Shown: positions 8,088-16,601, counted from the first letter of the stretch. The stretch is DNA of 60,862 nucleotides from Nitrospira sp. UBA5698 (GCA_002420115.1 DIHK01000072.1:57006-117867), one strand, 5' to 3'. Notes: generated from the sequence alone by a model not told the origin. Translations and numbers: made by a program.

Positions 8088-9647
8088 ATGGCTCTCTCAA
8101 CGACCGTTCATGATCTGCGTACACTGATCCGCTCTTCTCACCCTCTCGTTGTCATTGAAACGGTGGAAGAGGAGCGGGTGCTGGCCCTCCTGCAATCCGT
8201 CACAGCTCAGGAACGGATGCCGCTCTTTGAATGGTCAGTGACGAGGGGGTTGACCCGCGCCGATGATGGCCCGACTCTGAGCAAACTAACCTCGACCCCC
8301 TTGACAGTCCTTCAGCACCTCTATGGGTTAACAGTCGAGGCAGTATTTTGGCTGAAAGACCTGGGGCCACATCTCCAAGACTTTGCCGTGTGCCGCCAGC
8401 TACGGGAGGTTGCAACCGTCTACAGTCGAACGCGGGCTACCTGCGTCCTGACGGGTCACCCGGTCGCGTTGCCACTGGATCTCGACAAGATCGCCATCCG
8501 ACTGGACCTGAAGCTCCCCAATCAAGAGGAATTGCGGTCAATGCTCCGGGGTCTGCTACAGTCACTCGGCCCGAAATCCGTTTCTCGCCCACATTCCACC
8601 ATCCTCGTGCATAACCTGCTCACTTCGCTCGGCAAAGCCAGGACATCAGACAATAATCCCGCCGGCGATGAAACCGATACGATCCTCCGTGCATTACAAG
8701 GCTTCACGCTCCATCAAGCCCGTCAAGTGATCGCCCACTGTCTCGTCGAGCGAGGTACCCTCTCGGCCGAGGATGTGCAGACCATCCTGAAACGCAAGAT
8801 GCAAGCGATCAAAGACGGCGGTCTGCTTGAATACTACCCTCTGGAGGACAACCGGTTCGAGTTGGGCGGATTCAACAATCTCAAAGCGTGGCTGGAGCGC
8901 GCCCAAGTCGGGTTTACCCCGGAAGCCAAATCACTCAACCTCACTCCGCCTCGAGGGATCATGTTCGTCGGCGTGCCAGGCTGCGGCAAGTCCCTGGCAG
9001 CAAAGGCCATCGCACGAGAGTGGAAACTCCCCCTGCTGAAGCTTGATGCCGGTCGATTGTTCGACAAGTTCATCGGAGAATCGGAAAAGAACTTTCGGAA
9101 GGCGATCGAAATGGCTGAGTCGTTGTCCCCGATTGTCTTATGGATCGATGAAATCGAGAAAGCGATGGTCGCAGGAGGTGGCAATGGTGAGGCCGATGCA
9201 GGCCTGAGTCGTCGCCTGTTTGGAGCCTTTCTCACATGGTTGCAGGAAAAGACGCATGACGTATTCGTGGTCGCTACGGCCAATGATCTCTCCTCCCTCC
9301 CCCCGGAACTTCTTCGGAAGGGCCGATTCGATGAGATCTTTTTTGTCGACTTGCCGGACGATGCAGAACGCGCGTCGATCTGGAGAATTCATCTGGGCCT
9401 ACGCAAGCAAGACAGCACCCGGTTCGACCTCGACAAGATCGTCAGCGCCAGCGATGGGTTCAGCGGATCTGAAATTGAGCAAGCCGTGGTGGCCGCCCTC
9501 TATCGGGCACTCCATCAAAAAGCACCGCTCACGACCGATCTGCTCATTGAAGAATTAACCCATACCGTTCCTTTGTCTGTGACGAGACGAGAAGATATTG
9601 ATGCACTCCGACAGACTGCTGAAGGGCGATTTGTAAACGTACGATAG
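8088..9647 (+). CDS. AAA family ATPase, Ycf46-like
   Basis: 519 residues. The N-terminal half resembles the Ycf46 family opening (LIRSSHPLVVIETVEEERV), and the C-terminal half is a classic AAA module: Walker A GVPGCGKS (about 296-303), Walker B IVLWIDEIEK (about 347-356), sensor 1 VATANDL and arginine finger region RKGRFDE. There is no transmembrane segment or HExxH, so it is not FtsH. Ycf46 proteins in cyanobacteria have been linked to photosynthesis and inorganic-carbon use; the role in a non-phototroph is unknown. The next gene starts 14 bp downstream and is probably cotranscribed. Confidence 0.88.
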   Translation: MALSTTVHDLRTLIRSSHPLVVIETVEEERVLALLQSVTAQERMPLFEWSVTRGLTRADDGPTLSKLTSTPLTVLQHLYGLTVEAVFWLKDLGPHLQDFAVCRQLREVATVYSRTRATCVLTGHPVALPLDLDKIAIRLDLKLPNQEELRSMLRGLLQSLGPKSVSRPHSTILVHNLLTSLGKARTSDNNPAGDETDTILRALQGFTLHQARQVIAHCLVERGTLSAEDVQTILKRKMQAIKDGGLLEYYPLEDNRFELGGFNNLKAWLERAQVGFTPEAKSLNLTPPRGIMFVGVPGCGKSLAAKAIAREWKLPLLKLDAGRLFDKFIGESEKNFRKAIEMAESLSPIVLWIDEIEKAMVAGGGNGEADAGLSRRLFGAFLTWLQEKTHDVFVVATANDLSSLPPELLRKGRFDEIFFVDLPDDAERASIWRIHLGLRKQDSTRFDLDKIVSASDGFSGSEIEQAVVAALYRALHQKAPLTTDLLIEELTHTVPLSVTRREDIDALRQTAEGRFVNVR

Positions 9648-9661
9648 CGGGAGGAGAACCG

Positions 9662-10501
9662 ATGCCACATATCGTCACCATGATTGCCCTCGCAATCGTA
9701 GCCCTAACAGCCTGCGCTACGCCGCCCCAGAATCCACAGCAAGTGGCCGTTGAATCACCCACTTCAGTGCAAAACCTCAGCAAGAACAGTGACCGATCAC
9801 CGTTGCCCCTTCCTAGCCAGCAGACACCGCTCAATTCTCACATACCAGCTCCCACCTCCATTCCCACCTCCCTACCCAGTCGATCCGCCATCGTTCACTC
9901 AGCCGTACGGTTAATAGGATCAAAGACCATCACCATCCAAGGTCGGCGCATCAACTATGACTGTGCGGGAGTGACACGTGCCATCTTTTTGGAGCACGGG
10001 ATTGACCTCTACCGAAGTAGCCACCCCGAGGTGAATGCGAACGGCGTCCGGCTCATCCACAACCATGTGCGCCAGCATGGCATGCTTCATCAAGACCTGG
10101 ATGTACGCCCAGGTGATCTGGTGTTCTTTGATAACACCTGGGATTTCAATAGGGACGGTCTGCTGAATGATCCGCTGACACACGTCGGCATTGTCGAGCA
10201 GATCGAGCCGGACGGAACGGTCATCTTCATCAGTCGAGTGGCTGGAGCCGTTGCACGCTACCGGATGAATCTGAGCCAGCCCCATGTCCACAAAACAGCG
10301 GAGGGCCGTCTGTTGAACGACTATATCCGACGAAAACGCCCAACGGACCCCGAGAACACGGCCCGACTCACCGGCGAGTTATTTTCCTTCTACGGGAACC
10401 TGCTAAGTCCTCAAAAGAACGAACCTTTTCAGGGACAATCTGAACAGCATCCATACCGGCAACGGGTCTCCGACATCTCGTCCTCTGCAGTTGCGGAGTA
10501 G
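9662..10501 (+). CDS. NlpC/P60- or CHAP-like lipoprotein, probable cell-wall amidase/peptidase
   Basis: 279 residues. A lipoprotein signal ends in the lipobox LTAC, followed by a Pro/Ser-rich linker (to about residue 75). The hydrolase domain begins near AIVHSAVRLIG. A catalytic Cys is visible in NYDCAGVTRAIF (about 101), and the His is in DPLTHVGIVEQ (about 174), the Cys-His layout of NlpC/P60 and CHAP cysteine peptidases that cut peptidoglycan peptides. A Ca-binding-like FNRDGLLNDP loop precedes the His. GGGAGGAG lies just before the ATG. It directly follows the AAA ATPase gene. Confidence 0.8.
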   Translation: MPHIVTMIALAIVALTACATPPQNPQQVAVESPTSVQNLSKNSDRSPLPLPSQQTPLNSHIPAPTSIPTSLPSRSAIVHSAVRLIGSKTITIQGRRINYDCAGVTRAIFLEHGIDLYRSSHPEVNANGVRLIHNHVRQHGMLHQDLDVRPGDLVFFDNTWDFNRDGLLNDPLTHVGIVEQIEPDGTVIFISRVAGAVARYRMNLSQPHVHKTAEGRLLNDYIRRKRPTDPENTARLTGELFSFYGNLLSPQKNEPFQGQSEQHPYRQRVSDISSSAVAE

Positions 10502-10702
10502 TGGGAAACACTTCATGGCACCATCGATTCCTCTCATCATAACAGAGAAACCTGACTGCGAAGGCTCACACGCATTCCAGCTATGAGTTTGAGTACGACT
10601 ACAGAACGACCGGCTGCCATCCGATAAGAATCCCAGTGAGTCACTCACAGAGGGATGGTACCTGAATCCTTAACTTTCAACCCGGCTGCTAAAATAACTA
10701 TT

Positions 10703-11134
10703 ATGGCTATTTCATCGAAGCACACAGACGTCCGAGAAGCCAATCCACTGCGGCGAACCTTGGCCGATGTTCGGCATGGACTCTTAGGCTTGCACAAAGC
10801 CCTGATTGTCGCCGAGCAGCTGACCTATGAGCGGATTTATGGCCGAGTGGATTCCACTGGCCAGCTCCTCCAGCTGGTGATGAACGACCCATGGTTTACC
10901 TGGCTTCATCCATTATCGAACATGGTTGTCCGCATCGACGAACTGCTCGACGGACACGATCAACCAACAGTTGATGACGTCGCCATCTTATTGACGGAAA
11001 TCAGAGGACTCATTCGCCCCTCTGAACTTGGCGATGGATATGAGCGGAGTTATTATGAGGCACTTCAACGCGCCCCAGACGTCGTACTGGCCCACTGCGA
11101 GATGAAGAAACTGCTGACACTCCCATCGGTATAA
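10703..11134 (+). CDS. Conserved-looking hypothetical protein
   Basis: About 143 residues, predicted soluble and mostly helical, without signal peptide. Phrases such as NDPWFTWLHPLSNMVVRIDELLD recur in a family of small uncharacterised proteobacterial proteins in my memory, but I cannot name a domain. The ATG at 10703 is preferred; one at 10655 would add 16 residues with no better ribosome-binding site. It stands alone and is followed by a perfect 11-bp hairpin at 11167-11196. Confidence 0.6.
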   Translation: MAISSKHTDVREANPLRRTLADVRHGLLGLHKALIVAEQLTYERIYGRVDSTGQLLQLVMNDPWFTWLHPLSNMVVRIDELLDGHDQPTVDDVAILLTEIRGLIRPSELGDGYERSYYEALQRAPDVVLAHCEMKKLLTLPSV

Positions 11135-11166
11135 CGTTTCACCAGCCTAGGGCTCACGATGAATGA

Positions 11167-11196
11167 CCGCCGTCGGTCCTGATGAACCGACGGCGG
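11167..11196 (+). terminator. Perfect hairpin, likely transcription terminator
   Basis: CCGCCGTCGGT (11167-11177) pairs perfectly with ACCGACGGCGG (11186-11196) across an 8-base loop, 32 bp after the preceding stop. The downstream T-tract is weak (CTTGCTTTCT), so it may also be a 3'-end stabiliser. Confidence 0.6.
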
Positions 11197-11300
11197 ACTT
11201 GCTTTCTGGGCATACTTCCAATTCCCGTCACACAATCGGCAGATAGCATGAGGCCGACGCGCCTGAAGACAGCCCAAGTCCCTCCCTTGTATGATGCAGC

Positions 11301-11975
11301 ATGGCAAGACAACGAGGAAACAGCCTTACACATAGGATACCGGTAGCCCTTTCCAGCAGACACTGGGGGATTCTCCTCCTGATCATAGCTGCCCTATGCC
11401 CAAGTCCTGTCTACACCCAAGGCCGCTCTGTCGATGTCCTGATCACAGTCGTAAAGGATAGGGTCGTTGCCCTACCAGGGGGCGGGAGTCCCGTTGAAGA
11501 GCCACTGGGAGTCAATGAAACGATCGTCACCGCTTCGGCTCACGGACCGGCGGGACTTGCTCAGACCACTCGAAGGCTATTGGGCTTTTCTTCGGCCTTA
11601 CACCGATGGACGGAGGTGCAGCTGGGTGTCGAGGAACAGGTGGAGCAACATCAGGTATTGCCGCGCATGCTTTTGGTCCAGACCAATCGACGGGTCCATG
11701 GGTTTCAAGAAAGTCGTGGCCATTGGTTCAGCGAAGCGTTGGGACCGAATGAAACCGTTCATCAATTGCACGGGCGAGGCCATGTCGCCATCGCGATCAC
11801 GCCTGAGCGAGCCTTGGCATTTTCTGCGTTCACGGGAGGGTTCTTCTCGATTCGCTTCTCACCGAACGAGCAGGTACAGTCGATCGACCAGACACACGAC
11901 GTCACCCTGGTCCGAACCACCGTACGTCAATTAGCGTTCCGTTCACAAATCGGCCTCTGGACGGAAATGAGATAG
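11301..11975 (+). CDS. Secreted repeat protein, possible beta-propeller fragment
   Basis: 224 residues with a late signal anchor (HWGILLLIIAALCPSPVYTQG). The mature protein is built from about four units of 40-45 residues, each carrying a pattern like GF-x(5-8)-W-x-E-x-x-LG-x-x-E-x-V (RWTEVQLGVEEQV, HWFSEALGPNETV, FFSIRFSPNEQV, LWTEMR at the end). The repeat pattern suggests a small beta-propeller or beta-sheet array, perhaps a binding or structural surface protein. No named family is recognised. The gene is convergent with the membrane-protein pair that follows, with only 12 bp between stops. Confidence 0.6.
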   Translation: MARQRGNSLTHRIPVALSSRHWGILLLIIAALCPSPVYTQGRSVDVLITVVKDRVVALPGGGSPVEEPLGVNETIVTASAHGPAGLAQTTRRLLGFSSALHRWTEVQLGVEEQVEQHQVLPRMLLVQTNRRVHGFQESRGHWFSEALGPNETVHQLHGRGHVAIAITPERALAFSAFTGGFFSIRFSPNEQVQSIDQTHDVTLVRTTVRQLAFRSQIGLWTEMR

Positions 11976-11987
11976 GAACGGCTCCAA

Positions 11988-12446
11988 TTACGAATGGCTC
12001 TGTCGCTTCCAGAGATATCCTGCAAAGGCCGTGGCTCCAAGAACGGACAGCATGAGAAGGATAAGACAGCCCACTGCTAAGACTCCCGCCCAGGGAGCCG
12101 CATAGCCCTGGTAGATGACCGACAGTGGCTGATCCGTCATCGGGCTGAAATGCGAGAGCCAACCGAGCCCTAGACCAAGCATTCCGACAACCGTCCAGAA
12201 ACGGGCGCCTACCCATCCTACCCGATACAGCCAGACTCCCAATCCCATCCCGCCCAGGATGACCGTCGCCACGACGAGAAATCCAATCGATTGTTCGTCG
12301 ATCGGCCAATGGAAATCTCCTCGAAGAAGATGGTCTACGAGATGCAGTACATTCAGGAAAGCAATAACTCCGAGAAGTTGGAGCAGGCGAAGATCAGGCA
12401 TAGAGGCTGTTCTATTGTTAGCTTGAGCATCATTCATGAGTGTCAT
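11988..12446 (-). CDS. Small four-helix membrane protein of unknown function
   Basis: About 152 residues with four hydrophobic segments (near LLQLLGVIAFLNVLHLVDHLL, FLVVATVILGGMGLGVW, FWTVVGMLGLGLGWL and the C-terminal VLAVGCLILLMLSVLGA). The start at 12446 (MTLMNDAQ) or 12437 (MNDAQ) overlaps the end of the upstream membrane-protein gene by 17 or 8 bp, so the two are translationally coupled and their products may interact. Homologues and function are not recognised. A longer in-frame reading to 12584 lies inside the upstream gene and is not needed. Confidence 0.6.
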   Translation of the reverse strand: MTLMNDAQANNRTASMPDLRLLQLLGVIAFLNVLHLVDHLLRGDFHWPIDEQSIGFLVVATVILGGMGLGVWLYRVGWVGARFWTVVGMLGLGLGWLSHFSPMTDQPLSVIYQGYAAPWAGVLAVGCLILLMLSVLGATAFAGYLWKRQSHS

Positions 12447-13572
12447 ACTCCACCCCACCAGAAAACTGACGGCGCAAGCAAAGATCGGCGACCACCACAC
12501 ATTCGAGACCGAAAGGAAGATACCCTGCATAGCCGAGCAGCGGCATCTCGAACAACGGGAACCGATGGACGAATGGAAGAGCATACTCCCAGTGAGCCAG
12601 GCTCTTCCAGTTCCACAGCTCCCAAAAGATTCCGCAGATCAGCGCCGCTAGTGCCGGCACCCCGATGCCTCGCCAATCACCCTGCGCAAGGGGTGAAAAA
12701 GCGGTCGGTGTTCCGGCGAGCGCTTGAAGCGAGACGACCAACAGCAGCGGTCCAACCCAGACCAGTGGGAAAAGATAATTGGGCCAGAGTCCAATACCGA
12801 AGAGTCCGCAGCAGGATAGGCCCACGAGTACCCAACCCGACCACTTCTTCTGTAGATATTGAATGGCTTTGAACCGATTCCGGCCAGAACAGATGACACG
12901 ATACGAAGTCAGAAGCTCCGCCGTGCCGATCACAGCCGGCAGCACGGTGGAAAATGGAGTCGTTGCTCGGAAGAAATACTCGACCGACGACAGATCAGCC
13001 ACACCAACGTAATACCAGTTCTGGACAAATCGATTGAGATACTCAAAGACCCACCAGAACACAGCGCTCAAAAGAAAGAGTGACAGAAAGTACCGAGGCC
13101 GATGGAGCATCATGCATCGGCCAGTGCGAGCGAACGTGCAAGCGTTCACAATCATGATGTAGCCGAGCCACAGCGGCGTGAATGTGTGCTCCTGGACCAC
13201 GACCAGCCAGGGAACCCGAGTCCAGGCTACGACCCACCAGAGGCAGGTCCATCCGATTGCGACCCAGCCCCACCAAGGCAGCATGAAACGTGAGGCGTGA
13301 AGCGTTCCCACAAAAGCTGATGACCGATGGCTGGCAACTGATAGCTGATGGTTTGAAACAGCAATGCGAAAGAAGACTGGCCAAAGAACTATGACGATCA
13401 GAAGGGCGATCGCGATAAATACCGGCCAGGAGAAGGGCTCATGCTGCACATAACTGGTGCGGGGAGGAAATTCAAGATAGCGACCAAGCGGTTCACCGGC
13501 CCACAACACACCAAGTAGAGGCAGCCCGAGCACGAGTACAAGCGACAGACAGATGATACCGGTTCGACTCAT
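12430..13572 (-). CDS. Polytopic membrane protein of unknown function, interrupted in frame by a repeat
   Basis: 380 residues with about eight hydrophobic segments and many Trp residues. Its C-terminal signature FWELWNWKS-LAHWEY-PLFEMPLLGYAGY looks like a conserved uncharacterised membrane family; no enzyme motif is seen. Between segments two and three, the stretch from about residue 71 to 96 (SNHQLSVASHRSS...HASRF) is encoded by a copy of the genome-wide repeat at 13283-13356, inserted without breaking the frame. That makes the loop likely to be dispensable. The downstream gene overlaps its stop. Confidence 0.7.
   Translation of the reverse strand: MSRTGIICLSLVLVLGLPLLGVLWAGEPLGRYLEFPPRTSYVQHEPFSWPVFIAIALLIVIVLWPVFFRIAVSNHQLSVASHRSSAFVGTLHASRFMLPWWGWVAIGWTCLWWVVAWTRVPWLVVVQEHTFTPLWLGYIMIVNACTFARTGRCMMLHRPRYFLSLFLLSAVFWWVFEYLNRFVQNWYYVGVADLSSVEYFFRATTPFSTVLPAVIGTAELLTSYRVICSGRNRFKAIQYLQKKWSGWVLVGLSCCGLFGIGLWPNYLFPLVWVGPLLLVVSLQALAGTPTAFSPLAQGDWRGIGVPALAALICGIFWELWNWKSLAHWEYALPFVHRFPLFEMPLLGYAGYLPFGLECVVVADLCLRRQFSGGVEYDTHE
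13283..13356. repeat. Dispersed repeat copy inside a coding region
   Basis: Contains TGAAACGTGAGGCGTGAAGC, almost identical to the copy at 38982, followed by a second repeat type with AGCTGATGACCGATGGC and ATAGCTGATGG. It lies wholly within the reading frame of the membrane protein at 12430-13572 and is translated on the opposite strand as a hydrophilic loop. Confidence 0.75.
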
Positions 13573-13580
13573 GCCCCATG

Positions 13581-14021
13581 CTACGACAGACGCGCTTCAT
13601 CAAGCTCAATAACGTCGGCCCAGGAGGTGACCGGAGGAAGCGACTCGACCGACACACCGCGCTTCGTTGCAATCTCCCGAAGGCGGTCTTGGAATCGCTG
13701 ACGAGCTGCCTCGTCTTTTGGACCAGCAGCCAACAGCCCTTGGGACCATTGTGTAACCTCTTGCTCATCAGGCTTACGACCATTGGCCTTCACCCAGATA
13801 AGCAGCTCTTCATCCGTCCCGCCGACTAATACCCGCTCCTCAAATGCGTTGGCATCGATGCCAAGAAAGTCGATCAGGTACTTGTCGAACCCCACCGTGA
13901 TGTAGTTGTAGTCCTGAATCTGCCCGGCATGACGCAGTCGAATCTTGTCGATAAACCGTCCCAGATGAGCGATGCCGCCAAGAAGAGCTTTCGGACTACG
14001 AGGATATGTTTGCTCAGGCAT
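13581..14021 (-). CDS. DUF5069 domain protein
   Basis: 146 residues, soluble. The opening RSPKALLGGIAHLGRFIDKIRLRHAG and the following DYNY...GFDKYLIDFLGID are typical of DUF5069, a small family of unknown function common in environmental bacteria. GGAGA lies 9 bp upstream of the ATG at 14021. It is upstream of, and on the same strand as, the membrane-protein pair, only 8 bp away, so the three may be one transcript. Confidence 0.8.
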   Translation of the reverse strand: MPEQTYPRSPKALLGGIAHLGRFIDKIRLRHAGQIQDYNYITVGFDKYLIDFLGIDANAFEERVLVGGTDEELLIWVKANGRKPDEQEVTQWSQGLLAAGPKDEAARQRFQDRLREIATKRGVSVESLPPVTSWADVIELDEARLS

Positions 14022-14178
14022 CTGTCAGTTCTCCAACATGGGTTTCACTCTATGATACAAGCCTAGAACCATTCAACTCCAGTAGGGTTCAAGGGGAAGA
14101 AAATGCCTAGCAAGGCTTTCAAGTTTTTTCTGGTCTCACCGATATAGACACCAGATAGGGACGAGCAAGGAGGCACCT

Positions 14179-14544
14179 ATGAGGCTAAGGAATAGCCCAA
14201 GAAAGTACGTGCGGTATTCTGCCAGTGTCCAGACCGACCACGGCGCAGCAGAAGGAGTTCTCTTCGATCTTTCTGCAACAGGATGCCGACTGCAAAGCAA
14301 TCTGACGCTAACTCCAGGCACCTACCTCGCGCTGCATATTGAGGCTCCGGAAAGTGACGCTCCTCTTGGCATCGACGTCTCCATCGTGCGGTGGCACAAG
14401 GACAACCAGTTTGGGATCGAGTTTCTAAGGTACGCTGAAGCCCATCGCGAGCGCATCACTGATCTGATCGAAGGTCGAGAAGTCACGACCGTTCCTGATC
14501 ACGCGCACGAAGAGGAGCTGGTGCTCAGCGCCGCCCTGGCGTAA
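14179..14544 (+). CDS. PilZ domain protein, likely c-di-GMP receptor
   Basis: 121-residue single-domain PilZ protein. The c-di-GMP-binding signature is present: RKYVRY (RxxxR, about residues 8-12) and DLSATGC (D/NxSxxG, about 35-41). AAGGAGG at 14167-14173 precedes the ATG. Such stand-alone PilZ proteins act as c-di-GMP-responsive adaptors, often for motility or surface polysaccharide. Its 3' end overlaps the convergent FkbM gene by 20 bp. A partial copy of its C-terminal half lies beyond that gene at 15374-15640. Confidence 0.85.
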   Translation: MRLRNSPRKYVRYSASVQTDHGAAEGVLFDLSATGCRLQSNLTLTPGTYLALHIEAPESDAPLGIDVSIVRWHKDNQFGIEFLRYAEAHRERITDLIEGREVTTVPDHAHEEELVLSAALA

Positions 14545-15310
14545 GCGCGTCGGCCTTCTCATTTTCTCCGGCATCGGCGCCGGCCGGCCTATCGGTTCTG
14601 AAGAACACGCCATCGACCTGATACATTTCACCGGTCTTCTCATTTGACCAGCCGTTCTCAAACTCCACTAAATAGAAACCCCTTTGCTCTAGGAAAGGCA
14701 GCATATCGCGTAACAGCACCTCACCACGATAATTCTCCACAAGCGACATCTCCACCTTCAGTCCTATCACGCGCTGTAATTCGCTGCCGATGCCCTCGAT
14801 CACATTCCGTTCATACCCCTGTGCATCGATTTTTAGAAAGAGGCGATCACCTTCCGGGTAGTACTTCTTCATCATCTTTTCAATAGTGGTAACGCTAATT
14901 TCTTCTTGTCGGATGACGGCTTGATCAGGAGCATGCTTCACGACATGTTCGGTCATCGTCAGAAGCGAGCTGGCCCCACCATGACCACCGGATACATTGA
15001 TCACGCCAGATCCCTCTTTTTCACCTAAGGCAACCTGTTCCACCAACCACTTCGGATCAGACTTAGCGTTTTGCCTCAATTGTTCGAATAGATGAGAAAT
15101 CGGCTCAAATGACACGATGGTTTTGTCGAAGCCAATCCATCGGAACCAGGGACCATACTGTCCGATATTGGCGCCGATGTCGAAGACCATGTCGACCTGG
15201 TATTGCTCCAGGAGTGTTTCAAACTTAGTCTTTTCCCTACCCTGCTTTCTCCGCACCTCCAAGCCCAAGTTCCCAAGCAAGGCTTGTATGGACGTCTTTA
15301 AGTAATTCAT
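14525..15310 (-). CDS. FkbM family methyltransferase
   Basis: 261 residues. The SAM-binding motif is visible as VFDIGANIGQYG (about 42-53), followed by SFEPISHLFEQL and, further on, FLKIDAQGYERNVIEG, all typical of FkbM-type methyltransferases that O-methylate sugars of glycans or small molecules. No glycan gene cluster surrounds it. It lies on the minus strand exactly between a complete PilZ gene and a broken partial PilZ copy, which suggests it arrived by insertion accompanied by a duplication. Confidence 0.87.
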   Translation of the reverse strand: MNYLKTSIQALLGNLGLEVRRKQGREKTKFETLLEQYQVDMVFDIGANIGQYGPWFRWIGFDKTIVSFEPISHLFEQLRQNAKSDPKWLVEQVALGEKEGSGVINVSGGHGGASSLLTMTEHVVKHAPDQAVIRQEEISVTTIEKMMKKYYPEGDRLFLKIDAQGYERNVIEGIGSELQRVIGLKVEMSLVENYRGEVLLRDMLPFLEQRGFYLVEFENGWSNEKTGEMYQVDGVFFRTDRPAGADAGENEKADALTPGRR

Positions 15311-15373
15311 TATTCCGTCTTCTTACATCGTAATTCCCCCCTTGACCAACACTTTCACATTTCGCTGTTGTAG

Positions 15374-15640
15374 GTTGAGAAGCCTCAAACAGAATCGCTG
15401 CTCGCTGACGAAGTCTCGATCGTGTGCTGGCACAAAGACAGCCAGTTCCGCATTAAATTTCTGCGGCACGCCGAAGATAATCGCGGGCGCATCACTGATC
15501 TGGCCGAAAGTCGCAACGCTCCTGCTACCTCTGTTCACGAGGAGCAGGAATCACTAGCTCTCAGCCCATCCGCAGAAGCATCTCTCCCTCCGCAATCCAT
15601 ATATTCTCCTCCTCAGCTGGTCACAATCTTGACAAGATGA
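15374..15640 (+). pseudogene. Truncated PilZ copy (C-terminal half)
   Basis: The frame from 15374, just after a TAG at 15371, reads VEKPQTESLLADEVSIVCW and then HKDSQFRIKFLRHAEDNRGRI. It aligns without gaps to the C-terminal half of the PilZ protein at 14179-14544 (IEAPESDAPLGIDVSIVRW, HKDNQFGIEFLRYAEAHRERI). The N-terminal half with the RxxxR and DxSxxG c-di-GMP motifs is missing and no start with a good ribosome-binding site is seen; an ATG-like start at 15422 would leave only 72 residues. I read it as a decayed duplicate. Confidence 0.75.
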
Positions 15641-15668
15641 TGCACAGAGAGCAAAGGTGAGTTGTAGC

Positions 15669-16214
15669 TCATGATCGGTCTACAGCTGCATTGGAAAGCG
15701 TCTTAATTACCTCGTGGATATTGGACGCTGCACCACCAAATTTCGTAGTGACCCAAAACAGATCTCGATCGTGAGTTACTAAAGTAAAACCTCTTTTGAT
15801 CGATGTTTCGGCAATTAATGAATCTTGGGCGTTATTTGGCTTGCTCTCATTCAGCAAATCAAGCTCAGACCTTATTGGTCTATAGAGATTGTCGGTAGCT
15901 ACCCACTTACACCTGCCCCATCTTGAGATTCCCCACACAGCTGACTCAGTTGTGACCAGTTGTTCTTCCCCCAACTTCGCTTCATCTAAACACGAGATCT
16001 CTAAGGACAACGATTCTGTCGGAACTCTGATGTTGGTGATTTCTTCAAAAACCTGTATTAATGCGTCTCTTCTTGCTCTATTAGTCGTGCTCTTCAATTC
16101 GTCGATCTGAATATGAGTCGCATAGAACTTTGCTTGACCAACAAACCTGCTAAGTTCTGCCATGCCATCAAGTACATGGTTAAAAACATTAGTATCGAAC
16201 ATGAAGCTTCGCAT
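15669..16214 (-). CDS. PIN-domain protein, possible toxin ribonuclease
   Basis: 181 residues. The acidic PIN residues are visible: Asp in MFDTNVF (about 7), Glu in IDELKST (about 39), Asp in NAQDSLIAE (about 130) and Asp pair in LVTHDRDLFW (about 148-150). PIN proteins are Mg-dependent RNases and often toxins of VapBC-type systems. AAGGA lies 8 bp upstream of the ATG at 16214; a Met four codons in is an alternative. The region is more AT-rich than its neighbours, hinting at transfer. A small ORF upstream (16323-16601) may be its antitoxin, though 108 bp separate them, more than usual. Confidence 0.8.
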   Translation of the reverse strand: MRSFMFDTNVFNHVLDGMAELSRFVGQAKFYATHIQIDELKSTTNRARRDALIQVFEEITNIRVPTESLSLEISCLDEAKLGEEQLVTTESAVWGISRWGRCKWVATDNLYRPIRSELDLLNESKPNNAQDSLIAETSIKRGFTLVTHDRDLFWVTTKFGGAASNIHEVIKTLSNAAVDRS

Positions 16215-16322
16215 TCAGCGTTCCTTCTATCGGCCAACTAACGAGAGCAAATACGAACAGGCTAAGTTTCTAAATCAGCTATTAGCAACGACGCGAGAGA
16301 CGCTAGGGAACGATCCTTACGA

Positions 16323-16601
16323 TCACTCAGATACTAAGCCCTTTTCCTCCGAGTCTTTCTTGCTGAGGAACCGTCTCGGTTTTAAGGCCCCGGTGACATA
16401 GGCAAGTTTGGGCGCCTCTTCCAACCAAGCTATCCGCTGCATAGGTGTCGCTGCTAGGAACGCTCGGAGAAGTGTTTCCGGATCAGTACTTTCGGATGGA
16501 TGGGGAAACCGGCCTAATGGAGAAAACGACTCATCTGCCAGAATACGGCCACTACTCCTTTTTGCGAACTGAATCGATATCCCAGGAGTATGAGTGCGCA
16601 A
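16323..16601 (-). CDS. Small hypothetical protein, possible antitoxin partner
   Basis: Up to 92 residues from a TTG start; no ATG or strong ribosome-binding site supports the start. The segment DPETLLRAFLAATPMQRIAWLEEAPKLAYVTGAL (given here in parts: ATPMQRIAWLEE, LAYVTGAL) resembles small proteins that sit next to PIN or other toxin genes, but no DNA-binding domain is clear. It lies between gltD, ending 24 bp upstream, and the PIN gene on the same strand. It could also be a decayed remnant. Confidence 0.4.
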   Translation of the reverse strand: MRTHTPGISIQFAKRSSGRILADESFSPLGRFPHPSESTDPETLLRAFLAATPMQRIAWLEEAPKLAYVTGALKPRRFLSKKDSEEKGLVSE

